Positions 27,631 to 36,946 of a DNA stretch of 64,000 bases are shown here, piece after piece. The DNA comes from Pontibacter pudoricolor. Its GTDB lineage: Bacteria > Bacteroidota > Bacteroidia > Cytophagales > Hymenobacteraceae. Both the position numbers and the translations under genes were made by a program. Location of the stretch: the NCBI RefSeq assembly GCF_010092985.1, contig NZ_CP048106.1, positions 2,170,001 to 2,234,000 on the forward strand. Reading direction: 5' to 3'. Positions within the stretch are counted from its first letter, which is position 1. Each line of letters opens with the position of its first letter. The notes beneath the pieces were generated by a model. That model had not been told where the DNA came from. It searched no databases and saw only the letters and a program-made list of their open reading frames with translations.

Positions 27631-28488
27631 TTAAAGACCGAAGCTTTCGTTGCTATATCCAGTGATCGGCGACGACTTGGAATAGTCGGGTCCGGAACGT
27701 CGGCTGCGGTTTTCACGGCTATTGAAGCGGTCACTGTCACTCTCGGAATGGTCGCTTACGTATGCCCGGTTTGATGAATACAGGCCGGTAGCATAGTTAT
27801 CGCGGTCTGAACCGGCATCTACTATGCGGCCGCTGTAGCGGAAATCTTCCTTATCTTCATCAAACCCATATTGGTTGGATGACCTGATGTCGCCTCTGTA
27901 ATCGTTTTCCGAGCTATCAGGGATCCTGCCGCGGTCGTGATGGATATCTGTAAGTTCGTGGCTATAGTTACGCTTTTCATCCTTCCCGAATTCACTATAC
28001 CGTCTGCCATGTCCCGGATTCTGATAACTGTTTTCCTGGCGGGCATAACGGCGGTTTCCGGCTATATCGTAATTAGAACTATAGGGCAGACCGCTGCTGT
28101 AATTCTGCGCATCGTTGCTACGGTTTCTGTAGTCCTGGTTCCGGTACTCCTCATTTCTATAGTCGTTGGTGCGGTAATTGCCGCTGCTGTAACCATGGCT
28201 TTGCCTAAAGTGGTTGTCATCTCCGTAGCGGTAATGGTCGTCGCGGTTGCGGTGTGTGCGGTTATAAGTCTCGTTATAGTTTCCGGCTCCGTAACCGCCT
28301 ACAGGCCCCTGGCTAAAATCATTAAAGTCAGGACGTTGCTGCATGCGCACATTGCCGTGTCCATAGTTGCTATCGTGTATGCCATAATAGTTTCCGCGCT
28401 GGCTGTAGCTTTCGTTACCTCTGCCATGGCTACCATAATCATCAAACTGGTTATAGTTTCGGTCGTTAAAATGCTCGTTTCTTTCCAT
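27631..28488 (-). CDS. Intrinsically disordered Tyr/Arg/Asn/Gly/Ser-rich protein
   Basis: A 285-residue hydrophilic protein with no signal peptide, membrane helix or predicted fold. Its composition is extreme: Y, R, N, G, S, D dominate, with loose repeats such as YRNEEYRNQDYRNR and many RGN/YSS/SNY units. Such Tyr/Arg-rich chains phase-separate or bind nucleic acids in other systems, and stress-induced proteins of this type occur in Bacteroidota; both are inferences. A strong terminator follows and codon usage resembles the neighbours, so it is a real gene. A 211-codon hydrophobic frame lies antisense and is a shadow. Confidence 0.8.
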   Translation of the reverse strand: MERNEHFNDRNYNQFDDYGSHGRGNESYSQRGNYYGIHDSNYGHGNVRMQQRPDFNDFSQGPVGGYGAGNYNETYNRTHRNRDDHYRYGDDNHFRQSHGYSSGNYRTNDYRNEEYRNQDYRNRSNDAQNYSSGLPYSSNYDIAGNRRYARQENSYQNPGHGRRYSEFGKDEKRNYSHELTDIHHDRGRIPDSSENDYRGDIRSSNQYGFDEDKEDFRYSGRIVDAGSDRDNYATGLYSSNRAYVSDHSESDSDRFNSRENRSRRSGPDYSKSSPITGYSNESFGL

Positions 28489-28754
28489 AGTGTTATGCTG
28501 GTTTGGTTTTACTTCCTTTATAAACGAGCTACAGCCGGTAGTGTTAACCTTGCACCCAAAATCTGCAGTTAAGTTTTAGGTTCGTAATAGCTCATCCCTG
28601 CCTGAGGAGCTATACTTTTCATACGCATGGATGTCTGCAAACAGCTGATTTTTATCGGCAGGTTGTTCGTCGAGAAGTTTGTAGGGTTCATCTATTTAGT
28701 TGGTAAATGCGCTGAAAGCTGTATACTTTCCATAAAAAAATCACCTGACGAACT

Positions 28755-30554
28755 ATGAAAAAAATAACTACCTCAGTTGCCCTGCTTTGCTTGCTGGCAT
28801 TTGCGCCACTCGCTGAAGCAGCCAGAAACCCGGAACTGACCTACACAGTGAACCTTAACGACCGCGCAGACGACCGTTTTAAAGTAACATTAGATGTAAA
28901 AGGATTGCGTGATGATAACAACGTGTTCCAGTTTGCAGCTACTGCACCCGGCACCTACCAAACCATGGACATGGGCCGCTTTGTGGAGAACTTTAAAGCA
29001 TATGACAAAAAAGGCCGCGAGCTGGAAACCAAGCAGATAAGCACCAATCAATGGCAGTTAAGCAAGCCAGATAAGGTCCGCAAAATTACGTATAACATCG
29101 CCGAAACCTTCGACACTAAAGTTGAAAAGGATCAGATCTACGCCATGTGCGGCACCTCGCTGGAGCAGGACCACGCATTAATTAACGGCCAGGCTGTTTT
29201 CGGGTACCTTAGCGGTTTGCAGGCTGCCCCGGCTCGTATTAAACTCAATCACCCGAAGGAATGGCTGGTCGGAACTGCGCTCAGCACCGACAAAAATGGC
29301 TACTACCAGGCCAGCAGCTACGACCACATCGTTGATTCACCGATTATGGCGGGCCAGCTTACCAAAGCCGAAACCAATTATAACGGTACCACCATTGCTG
29401 TTTACACGTACTCTAAAACCGGCAAAATCAAGTCTGAAGATTTGATGAAGAACATGACGACCATGCTGGAGTCGGCGCACAAGTTTGTAGTTGATTTCCC
29501 GGTTGACCGTTATACGTTCCTGTACCATTTTGAGGACCAGGATTGGGGCGCGTGGGAGCACTCGTACAGCTCGGGTTATGTCATGCAGGAAAAAGATTAT
29601 ACCCCGGAGTATGCCCAACATCTCACCAATATTGCAGCTCACGAGTTCTTCCACATCATTACACCGCTGAACATCCACAGCGAAATTATAGAGCGGTTTA
29701 ACTTTGTGCAGCCAACCCCGTCGCAGCACCTGTGGCTTTACGAAGGCACAACCGAATGGGCATCGCATATCATGCAACTACGCAGCGGCACGAAACCATT
29801 ACCAGACTATCTGGCCGATATAAGACAGAAATTGCTGATAGACGACCAATTGGACAAGAGCTATAGTTTGCAGAAACTTGCGCTTACTTCTTACACTCCG
29901 GAAGGACACAAACAGTACTTTAACATTTACAACCGCGGCGCCCTGGTATCTACCATGCTGGATATCCGTTTACTTGAGTTATCCGGTGGAAAGCGTGGCC
30001 TGCGCGAAGTAATCAATGAACTATCGAAGGAGTACGGCCCTAAAAAAGCATTCCCTGAGAATGAATTTTTCGAAATCTTTGCCGCTAAAACCTACCCTGA
30101 AATAGCTGATTTTATGAACAGCTACATCAAGAATGCAGAGCCATTGCCCGTAGCTTCTTACTTTGGCAAGCTGGGTATAAACTACCAGCCAGTTATAAAC
30201 ACTGGTAATAAAGTAAAAGGCCTGGGTTATGCCATTGGCGCTCCGGGCGGTGTGCTATCACTTACCCAGGTAGGCGAAGAAATGCAGAAAGCAGGTTTAC
30301 AGCCTGGCGATGAACTGGTTGCCCTTGATGGTGTAGCCGTTTCGATAGGAAATGCAAACCAGGTACTTCCGAAGCTAGGTACTTTGAAAATTGGTGATTC
30401 TTATACTTTTACTATCAAGCGGAACGGCGAGCAAAAATACATAGCGTGCAAGATATTGAGCACGGATGAAGTAAAGAAACATATGTTTGAGGTAAACGAA
30501 CAAGCCACCCCACAGCAGCTTGCCCTGCGCAACAACTGGTTAAAGAATCTATAG
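28755..30554 (+). CDS. M61-family metallopeptidase with PDZ domain
   Basis: A 599-residue secreted peptidase. The Sec signal (SVALLCLLAFAPLAEA) is followed by a beta-rich N-terminal domain, then the gluzincin motif AAHEFFHIITPLN (about 294-306), third ligand in LYEGTTEW, and a C-terminal PDZ domain (about 490-575, GLQPGDELVALDGVAV). M61 glycyl aminopeptidases trim N-terminal Gly/Ala residues. It acts in the periplasm or outside the cell and ends at a terminator. Confidence 0.95.
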   Translation: MKKITTSVALLCLLAFAPLAEAARNPELTYTVNLNDRADDRFKVTLDVKGLRDDNNVFQFAATAPGTYQTMDMGRFVENFKAYDKKGRELETKQISTNQWQLSKPDKVRKITYNIAETFDTKVEKDQIYAMCGTSLEQDHALINGQAVFGYLSGLQAAPARIKLNHPKEWLVGTALSTDKNGYYQASSYDHIVDSPIMAGQLTKAETNYNGTTIAVYTYSKTGKIKSEDLMKNMTTMLESAHKFVVDFPVDRYTFLYHFEDQDWGAWEHSYSSGYVMQEKDYTPEYAQHLTNIAAHEFFHIITPLNIHSEIIERFNFVQPTPSQHLWLYEGTTEWASHIMQLRSGTKPLPDYLADIRQKLLIDDQLDKSYSLQKLALTSYTPEGHKQYFNIYNRGALVSTMLDIRLLELSGGKRGLREVINELSKEYGPKKAFPENEFFEIFAAKTYPEIADFMNSYIKNAEPLPVASYFGKLGINYQPVINTGNKVKGLGYAIGAPGGVLSLTQVGEEMQKAGLQPGDELVALDGVAVSIGNANQVLPKLGTLKIGDSYTFTIKRNGEQKYIACKILSTDEVKKHMFEVNEQATPQQLALRNNWLKNL

Positions 30555-30579
30555 ATCGTTCACTATACTTTAATTACAG

Positions 30580-30608
30580 GCTCCTGCTCCACCCGGCAGG
30601 AGCTTTTT
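30580..30608 (+). terminator. Terminator of the M61 peptidase gene
   Basis: Stem GCTCCTGC (30580-30587) with GCAGGAGC (30596-30603), 8-base loop and a TTTTT tail, 26 bases past the stop. Confidence 0.9.
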
Positions 30609-31543
30609 ATATTAATAGTAAAGTCTTTAATGGGGAGTTAACATGCCCCTTCCGGGAGGGGATTGTCAGCTATAGTTATAGTTTAAAGTTGTAGTTGTAT
30701 AGTTAGGTAGCGCTGGCGCGAGCGTCCCCGCTCGTGACTTACGATGGTGTTGAGTCTCCTGACTCAACTGGCCCGGCAGGGACAGGCATTGTCTGAACCG
30801 GGATTAAGGGAGATTTAAGTGATTTTTGGGATAAAGAGAGTTGCTATAGTTACAGATATAGTTTTATAGTTGCCGTTTTAACCCACCCCTGCTCCCTTCT
30901 AAGGGGGAATTTCGGCTATAGTTATAGTCTAGCTATAGTTTTATAGTTACAGACCAGGATCGGACAGGTCGCGACCTGTCCCTACGGAATTATAGCCACG
31001 GTAAAACTAAGCGCAATAGAGCTTCACTCAACTATAGTTTAACTTTCGAGCTGATCGCAGTCTTTGGGTTGAGCGCCTTGTAGATTTCCGGTGCCGTAAG
31101 GCATTGCGAGGAACGAGCAAAGGAAATGTACACCGCGCGATGCCCGAAGACGGGGCCTCCCGGCCGTGAGGGCACCAAAGCCAACTATAGAACAGTAGGC
31201 AAGTAAAGCTCCCAGGATTGGAGGTAACTATAAAAGAAAAGGCTTGGTTTGAAAAGTAGAGAAGCAAACTATAGAACCCAGATTTCTCCCGCAGGTCGAA
31301 ATGACAATAAAGAAACTATAGGACATTTAAGATCCCTCGGCTAACACTCAGGATGACAAATTGAAAACTATAAAACTTTATGTTAAACCTATAGTTCAAA
31401 AAAACACCACCATTAAAAACCAATAGAAATCAACTCTTTGCAGTTTAAATCGCTTTTTTTCTGCTAAAACACCACCTGCTTATAAGCAGTAACGTAAAAG
31501 CCGAAACTGCATACCACAATATCGTTAATCCTTACACGCACTT
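30609..31543. repeat. Repeat-dense 0.9-kb intergenic region
   Basis: No credible gene. Nine copies of CTATAGTT/AACTATAG crowd into this gap (about 30670-31395). REP-like hairpins: CGAGCG-tccc-CGCTCG (30719-30734) preceded by GCTGGCGCGAGC; GTTGAGTC-tcct-GACTCAAC (30749-30768); and the 20-bp palindrome GGACAGGTCGCGACCTGTCC (30962-30981). A ~150-base block at about 31040-31185 and two phrases near 31270-31355 (..GTCGAAATGACA, ..CAGGATGACAAA) look like repeats scattered in Bacteroidota genomes. The 79-codon frame at 31028-31267 on the minus strand is repeat-derived. Confidence 0.65.
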
Positions 31544-33301
31544 ATGGAAATTGCTCTTGTGCTATCACTTCTGGTACTAGCTATCGTGCTGTTTGCTACG
31601 GAAAAACTCGCCGTCGAGATCGTAACGCTGCTTCTACTGATTGTGCTGGCAAGTGCGCGCATTATTACTCCCGAAGAAGCCTTTGCCGGCTTCAGTAGTG
31701 ATTTTATCATCATCATTGCCTCCGTTTTTATTATAAGCGCCGCCCTCGAGGAAACCGGTATCCTGGATTTCACAATTGTACGCCTGGCGGAACTGGCAAA
31801 AAAGAGTAAAGGCCTGATGCTGTTCACGATCATGTTTATAACAGGACTGGTTTCAGCATTCATGAATAATACCACCGTTACTGCCATGTTTATTACCCCG
31901 TTGGTAGGCCTGAGCAAACGGATAAATGTAAATGCCTCAAAATTACTTATGCCCCTGGCGTATGCAGCAATACTTGGCGGAACCTGCACACTTATAGGCA
32001 CTTCAACCAACATAGCAGTAAGTGGTTATGTAGCCAAAGCTGGGTTGGAGCCAATCGGAATGTTCGAGATTACTGGTATCGGGTTGGCCATTTTTATAGT
32101 TGGTATAGTGTATATGATGACCATTGGGCAGCGTTTGTTACCCGATAACCCGGACCAGGAGCTGACCGAAGAATATAAACTGCAGAAATACCTCACAGAA
32201 ATTATAGTCATGAAGGATTCGCCACTGGTAGGCCAGTTGGTTTTCGCTTCAGATCTTACCGCCCTTCATTTCAGAATTCTGAATATTATCCGATATAACG
32301 AGAACTTTCTGCCCGATTTCAGGACGCGCATTGAGGAAAAAGATGTACTGTTGGTAGAAGGTGATCTGGATAACCTGATGAAGGTAAAGGAGACAAAAGG
32401 CATTGAAATAATGGCCGATGTGATCCTTGAAAAAGACCTCCAGACAGAAAGCATTCGCCTGGCCGAGCTTATGATCCCACGGCAGTCTAACCTGATAAAC
32501 AAAACAGTGAAAGAAGTTAACTTTCTTCAGCGGTTTGGCTTAGTTGTGATTGCTATTTCGCGCCATGGAGAAACGTTGCGTTCTAAAATAGGAAGCATAA
32601 GCCTGCAACTCGGCGACATATTGCTGGTACAGGGCGCAGCCGAACGCTTAAGCCAGCTCCGGTCATCAAGCAACGTCGCACTTCTGGACGAATTTGAACC
32701 GCTGCTGTTCAAGAAGCGAAAGGGCTCTCTTGTAATTACCGTCTTTATACTGGCCATCCTCCTCGGAACTACCAATATCCTTCCGCTCTCTATAGCATTT
32801 CTGATGGCAGCTATCGCTTGTATTGTGTTTCGTTGTATCAGTACTGAGAAGGCATACGGAGCTATAGACTGGCGCCTGCTGATACTGATAGGTGGTATGA
32901 CGGCTTTTGGTACAGCCATGGAAAACTCCGGAGCAGCCGACCTGCTTGCCAAAAGTATAGTTGATGTTATGGGTCCGATTGGAAAGATGGCAGTACTGGC
33001 AGGCTTTGTAGTTTTAACTGTTATTCTTACACAACCTATGTCTAATGCGGCGGCGGCCCTGGTTATAGTTCCGGTTGCACTGCGGGCGGCCGTCGAGCTG
33101 CAATCAGACCCGAGAACGTTTGCAATTGCCATTATGCTGTCAGCATCCATATCGCTTGTTACGCCTTTCGAGCCGGCGTGTATACTTGTCTACAGCCCCG
33201 GTAAATACCGCTTCATGGATTTCATAAAGATAGGTTCGCCGCTTACGTTACTCCTTCTGGCTGTTATACTTTTACTTGTACCAGTTTTCTGGCCTTTGTA
33301 A
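31544..33301 (+). CDS. SLC13/DASS-type permease with two RCK_C (TrkA-C) domains
   Basis: A 585-residue inner-membrane transporter. Two helical halves (about 1-200 and 390-585) bracket two cytoplasmic TrkA-C domains (about 215-290 and 305-375; KEVNFLQRFGLVVIAISRHG). The first half contains the clamshell motif NNTTVTAMFITP and GTSTNIAVSGY (SNT-like), the second TQPMSNAAAALVIVPVA. The family carries sulfate or dicarboxylates with Na+. RCK_C-containing members are often sulfate permeases; the substrate is not settled here. Confidence 0.93.
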   Translation: MEIALVLSLLVLAIVLFATEKLAVEIVTLLLLIVLASARIITPEEAFAGFSSDFIIIIASVFIISAALEETGILDFTIVRLAELAKKSKGLMLFTIMFITGLVSAFMNNTTVTAMFITPLVGLSKRINVNASKLLMPLAYAAILGGTCTLIGTSTNIAVSGYVAKAGLEPIGMFEITGIGLAIFIVGIVYMMTIGQRLLPDNPDQELTEEYKLQKYLTEIIVMKDSPLVGQLVFASDLTALHFRILNIIRYNENFLPDFRTRIEEKDVLLVEGDLDNLMKVKETKGIEIMADVILEKDLQTESIRLAELMIPRQSNLINKTVKEVNFLQRFGLVVIAISRHGETLRSKIGSISLQLGDILLVQGAAERLSQLRSSSNVALLDEFEPLLFKKRKGSLVITVFILAILLGTTNILPLSIAFLMAAIACIVFRCISTEKAYGAIDWRLLILIGGMTAFGTAMENSGAADLLAKSIVDVMGPIGKMAVLAGFVVLTVILTQPMSNAAAALVIVPVALRAAVELQSDPRTFAIAIMLSASISLVTPFEPACILVYSPGKYRFMDFIKIGSPLTLLLLAVILLLVPVFWPL

Positions 33302-33351
33302 CAGCAGCTCTACCACGATGGTATGTACCATTACAGGAAACTAAAGATGTA

Positions 33352-33546
33352 ATGAAAACGATAGTACATATATTGCCTATAGTGCTGGTAGTTGTTGCCA
33401 GTTGCGGTCCTAAAAACGAAGAAATTACCCTCGAACAGGTACAAACGGCCTCACCGCAGACAATACCGGATAGTTTAGCTAATACCCGGAAAGATGGGGT
33501 TAGAACAGATGTAGCAGACAGCACGGAGACTTTCCCTATGCCTTAG
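33352..33546 (+). CDS. Small lipoprotein, 64 aa
   Basis: A short lipoprotein with signal HILPIVLVVVASC and an acidic, Thr/Ser-rich 45-residue tail with no recognisable domain. It starts 50 bases after the SLC13 permease on the same strand. The clear lipobox and length argue for a real gene; function unknown. Confidence 0.6.
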   Translation: MKTIVHILPIVLVVVASCGPKNEEITLEQVQTASPQTIPDSLANTRKDGVRTDVADSTETFPMP

Positions 33547-33638
33547 GTAATTACAGGATTGTTACCCAGCAGCTACCTTAGCTGCAAGGAAGCAAAATCT
33601 GACAAGTGCAAATCTCTGCCCGCAGAACCAGACTATAG

Positions 33639-33992
33639 TTAGAGATAGAAATATTCAGGGTATCTCCTGAAAAGGAAAATGAGAAGCCCTACGCCTGATC
33701 CACCAGCTACTCCCAGCCAGAACGTGATAGATCCGGCCCGCCTTGCCAGTGCTTTGTCGCGTTCTTTAAGCAACAGGTAACTATAGCTCAGCTGCAGCAG
33801 GTACAAAATTATGGCAATCATCAGGCTAACGAACCAGAATGCAGAAAACCTGATCAGGAAAAGGAAAGGCATTTTATTTTCGAGCAAATGCGGCAGGCGA
33901 TGCTCCCTTATCACAAAATAAGAAGCAAGACACAGCAAAAGGCAACCATATATGAACAGGAGCAACCTGTTGCTTTCCATCAGTCTCCGCAT
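33639..33992 (-). CDS. Membrane protein with three helices, hypothetical
   Basis: A 117-residue protein with hydrophobic segments LLLFIYGCLLLCLASYFVI, FSAFWFVSLMIAIILYLLQL and FWLGVAGGSGVGLLIFLF. No family recognised. It follows the TerB gene on the same strand after 12 bases, so the two are likely co-transcribed, perhaps placing TerB near the membrane. Confidence 0.72.
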   Translation of the reverse strand: MRRLMESNRLLLFIYGCLLLCLASYFVIREHRLPHLLENKMPFLFLIRFSAFWFVSLMIAIILYLLQLSYSYLLLKERDKALARRAGSITFWLGVAGGSGVGLLIFLFRRYPEYFYL

Positions 33993-34004
33993 ATACGGGT
34001 AAGT

Positions 34005-34433
34005 CTAGTAGTTCAGAAATGCCTGGGCATCTTTTTTAATATGATCCCGGGTAAGGCCATCTTTCACGCCTGTCGATATTTTACGGACCAGCACCCCGAC
34101 TACTGCTTTCTTAAAACCGAGCCTGGTAGCCATGTGTATACAGAAATCCATCTCCGCCTCATCCACTATACCATCGGCCAGCATCATCTCCACCATATCG
34201 TAAATCTGGTCGAAGCGCTCAGAATCGTTGCTGGGTAGCTGCGGCAAAACTTTGGAGCTGTCTGCCAGCAGATTTTTCACTTCGCTGGCACGCATGCCGT
34301 GTTTGGTACCAATAGCAATAATAAAGTTTATCTCAGCCGGATCTATATGACCATCTATTTTGGCCAGCGCTCCCAGGTTTGTAATGTGGCTCTTTAACTT
34401 TTTTGTTTCTTCACTTTCAAAAAAACCAAACAT
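34005..34433 (-). CDS. TerB-like tellurite-resistance-domain protein
   Basis: A 142-residue all-helical protein. Acidic metal-binding repeats ALAKIDGHIDPAEINFI and MLADGIVDEAEMDFCIHMA are the hallmark of TerB/DjlA-type domains. TerB proteins are linked to tellurite and phage resistance and membrane-associated metal sensing, but isolated copies like this one are housekeeping genes of unknown role in Bacteroidota. Operon partner: the small membrane protein downstream. Confidence 0.88.
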   Translation of the reverse strand: MFGFFESEETKKLKSHITNLGALAKIDGHIDPAEINFIIAIGTKHGMRASEVKNLLADSSKVLPQLPSNDSERFDQIYDMVEMMLADGIVDEAEMDFCIHMATRLGFKKAVVGVLVRKISTGVKDGLTRDHIKKDAQAFLNY

Positions 34434-34696
34434 AGATTGCCTATTTATTTAAATTATTAAGTTGCCCGATCTGGGATTCTTTTGTATTCTTCTTCACAGT
34501 AACACAGCTATTCTACAGCCCGGACCACCATGTGGATTTGCATGCCGCTATTACATACGGTTTTCTATATTTAACAGATAAAGTTTTTTATTTTTTTTAA
34601 TTTCCTGCACTTCTGTGTTACTTGCCTATTCTTAATCAAGTATAGCTATAAATAGCTTGCAGGATCAAAATTTTTATATTCTCATAGTACAGTCTA

Positions 34697-35668
34697 ATGA
34701 AAAAGATAGCAGTATTTACCTCCGGAGGCGACTCGCCAGGCATGAACGCCTGCGTGCGCGCAGTGGTGCGCTCAGCAATTTATCATAATCTGGAAATTTA
34801 CGGCATCAGGCGCGGTTACAACGGCATGATCAAGGGAGATATCTTTAGAATGGAGTCGTCTACTGTCAGTAACATCATTCAGCGTGGGGGTACCATCTTA
34901 AAATCGGCCCGTAGTAAAGACTTTCCGACCCAGGAAGGCAGAAAACAAGCATACGAACAGTTGCAGAAATTTGGCATAGAGGGTTTAATAGCCATAGGCG
35001 GCGATGGTACGTTTGCCGGTGCCAATACTTTTTATAAAGAGTACGGCATACCAACTATAGGCGCACCGGGAACTATAGACAATGACCTGTATGGCACTGA
35101 TTATACGATCGGTTATGACACAGCCGTTAACACTGCCATTGATGCGATAGATAAAATACGCGACACGGCAGACAGCCATGAACGAGTGTTTTTTGTAGAG
35201 GTAATGGGCCGCGACTCTGGTTACATTGCCATACCATGCGCTGTTGGCGGAGGTGCTGAAATTGTAATGATACCTGAAACCAAAACAACTATAGACAAAG
35301 TGGTAGATGCCCTGCAAACAGGCTGGAAGCGTTCTAAAACGTCGTTTATAGTTATAGTTGCTGAGGGCGACGAAGAAGGAACTGCCGTTGAAATTGCTGC
35401 AAAAGTACAGAAAGCGTTACCTCAGATGGATGCCCGCGTAACTATACTGGGCCACGTACAGCGTGGTGGCGCCCCAACCGCCGCCGACAGAATGCTGGCC
35501 AGCCAGTTAGGTATTGCCTGTGTAGAGGGTTTATTGCAAGGGCGCGCCTGCGAAATGGCCGGCATCATGAACTCAGAACTGGTTTATACGCCTTTCATAG
35601 ATACTATCACCAAAACAAAAGCTCTTAACCCCAACTTTAGCCGTATGATCGACATACTTTCAATTTAG
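34697..35668 (+). CDS. pfkA: ATP-dependent 6-phosphofructokinase
   Basis: A 323-residue PfkA. ATP-binding TSGGDSPGMNACVRA at the N-terminus, IGGDGTFAGA, the substrate motif GTIDNDLYGTDYTIGYDTA (catalytic Asp of the PFK signature), MGRDSGYIA and GHVQRGGAPTAADR are all present. It phosphorylates fructose-6-phosphate in glycolysis. A GGDGT rather than GGDDS core indicates ATP, not pyrophosphate, as donor. A ~260-base AT-rich leader precedes it and a terminator follows. Confidence 0.97.
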   Translation: MKKIAVFTSGGDSPGMNACVRAVVRSAIYHNLEIYGIRRGYNGMIKGDIFRMESSTVSNIIQRGGTILKSARSKDFPTQEGRKQAYEQLQKFGIEGLIAIGGDGTFAGANTFYKEYGIPTIGAPGTIDNDLYGTDYTIGYDTAVNTAIDAIDKIRDTADSHERVFFVEVMGRDSGYIAIPCAVGGGAEIVMIPETKTTIDKVVDALQTGWKRSKTSFIVIVAEGDEEGTAVEIAAKVQKALPQMDARVTILGHVQRGGAPTAADRMLASQLGIACVEGLLQGRACEMAGIMNSELVYTPFIDTITKTKALNPNFSRMIDILSI

Positions 35669-35704
35669 AAGTTAGAAAGTTAGAAAAGTATAAGTTAGAA
35701 AGTT

Positions 35705-35750
35705 AAAGCCCTCCCAGTATCTTCCGGATCTGTGAGGGCTTTTTGTTTTT
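35705..35750 (+). terminator. Terminator of pfkA
   Basis: AAAGCCCTC (35705-35713) pairs with GAGGGCTTT (35734-35742), followed by a T-rich tail (TTTGTTTTT). Confidence 0.88.
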
Positions 35751-35827
35751 AAGAGAAGCATATCAACCATCGAAAAAATATTACCACTGCCCTTTTATTA
35801 CTTCCCAACTTACAACTATAAAACTCT

Positions 35828-36742
35828 TTAACTTCTAAACTTTCCAACTATAAAATCCACTATCTCCTCCCATTGCTGCGGGTGGAACCAGGTATACTCA
35901 TCAGGGTGCTTGGTGAACCAGGTGAGCTGGCGTTTGGCGTAGCGCCGGCTATTGCGTTTCAGTAATCTTACGGCTTCTTCCCAGTCATATTTACCTTCCA
36001 GGTAATCGAATATCTCTTTATAGCCTACTGTTTGCAAAGCGTTATGTGTACGGAACGGATACAAGGCTTTGGCTTCTTCCGGTAATCCCTGCTGCAGCAT
36101 CTGGTCCATGCGCTGGTCTATGCGGTTGTATAGTTCCTGCCGGTCGCGGGTAAGGCCAATTTTTATAGTTTGAAATGGTCGTGTAGCTTTGTCGCTTTTA
36201 CGGAACGATGAATAAGGCTGTCCGCTCGACAGGCAGATTTCCAGTGCCCGGATCACACGTTGCGGATTCGCTTTATCTACCTGATTAAAGTAAGCAGGAT
36301 CCAGTTCCTCTAACTGGGCTAACAGCGGAGCTAACCCCTCAGCCTCCAGTATAGCAGTAAGAGAAGCCCGTATACCCGGGTCGGTTTCCGGCATTTCGTC
36401 CATTCCTTCGCACAGCGCCCGCACATACAAACCAGACCCACCTGTAACTATAACTACATCATGTTCCTTAAAGAGCGTGTTCAGCAACAGTAAGGCATCC
36501 TGTTCGTAAGCGCCGGCATTGTATTCTTCGGCTATAGAGTGCGAGTTTACAAAATGGTGTGGTATGCCTTTCTGCTCTTCTATAGTTGGTTTGGCCGTAC
36601 CAATCTGCATCTCCTTGTAAAACTGCCGTGAGTCGGCTGAGACAACCTCCGTATTAAAATGAGCTGCCAGGTTTACGCACAGGTCTGTTTTACCTACAGC
36701 CGTTGGCCCCACCACTATTACTACAAACTTATCTTTACCCAT
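35828..36742 (-). CDS. miaA: tRNA dimethylallyltransferase
   Basis: A 304-residue MiaA. P-loop VVGPTAVGKTDLCVNLA, then SADSRQFYKEMQIGTAKP, FVNSHSIAEEYNAG, VTGGSGLYVRAL, and the C-terminal NSRRYAKRQLTWF. It transfers a dimethylallyl group to N6 of A37 in tRNAs reading UNN codons. It is convergent with pfkA and divergent from the large hybrid kinase. Confidence 0.97.
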   Translation of the reverse strand: MGKDKFVVIVVGPTAVGKTDLCVNLAAHFNTEVVSADSRQFYKEMQIGTAKPTIEEQKGIPHHFVNSHSIAEEYNAGAYEQDALLLLNTLFKEHDVVIVTGGSGLYVRALCEGMDEMPETDPGIRASLTAILEAEGLAPLLAQLEELDPAYFNQVDKANPQRVIRALEICLSSGQPYSSFRKSDKATRPFQTIKIGLTRDRQELYNRIDQRMDQMLQQGLPEEAKALYPFRTHNALQTVGYKEIFDYLEGKYDWEEAVRLLKRNSRRYAKRQLTWFTKHPDEYTWFHPQQWEEIVDFIVGKFRS

Positions 36743-36946
36743 ACGCAGGATTTATTCTTTGCCCGGAATTTTATAATTTCACTTCTTTAGCTAAGTCATT
36801 TATCAGGGCACGCCAAACTATAGCCCGGAACAGAAATACGCAATAGTTCTGTTTCTTTTGTAAAATTATCGCTAAAATCGTAAAATGTGTAAAGGAGTAT
36901 TTTTAGTGCTTAAGTTCTTTCTCCTGTACTTTACTAAATTGTTATA

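Noticed and set aside
27937..28572. 211-codon hydrophobic frame on the plus strand
   Set aside because: It lies antisense to the disordered-protein gene; its hydrophobic V/I/A-rich look is a direct result of Tyr/Asn/Arg codons read on the other strand.
31028..31267. 79-codon frame on the minus strand
   Set aside because: Low-complexity Arg/Ser/Pro-rich reading over a repeat block, without a family resemblance to a real protein.
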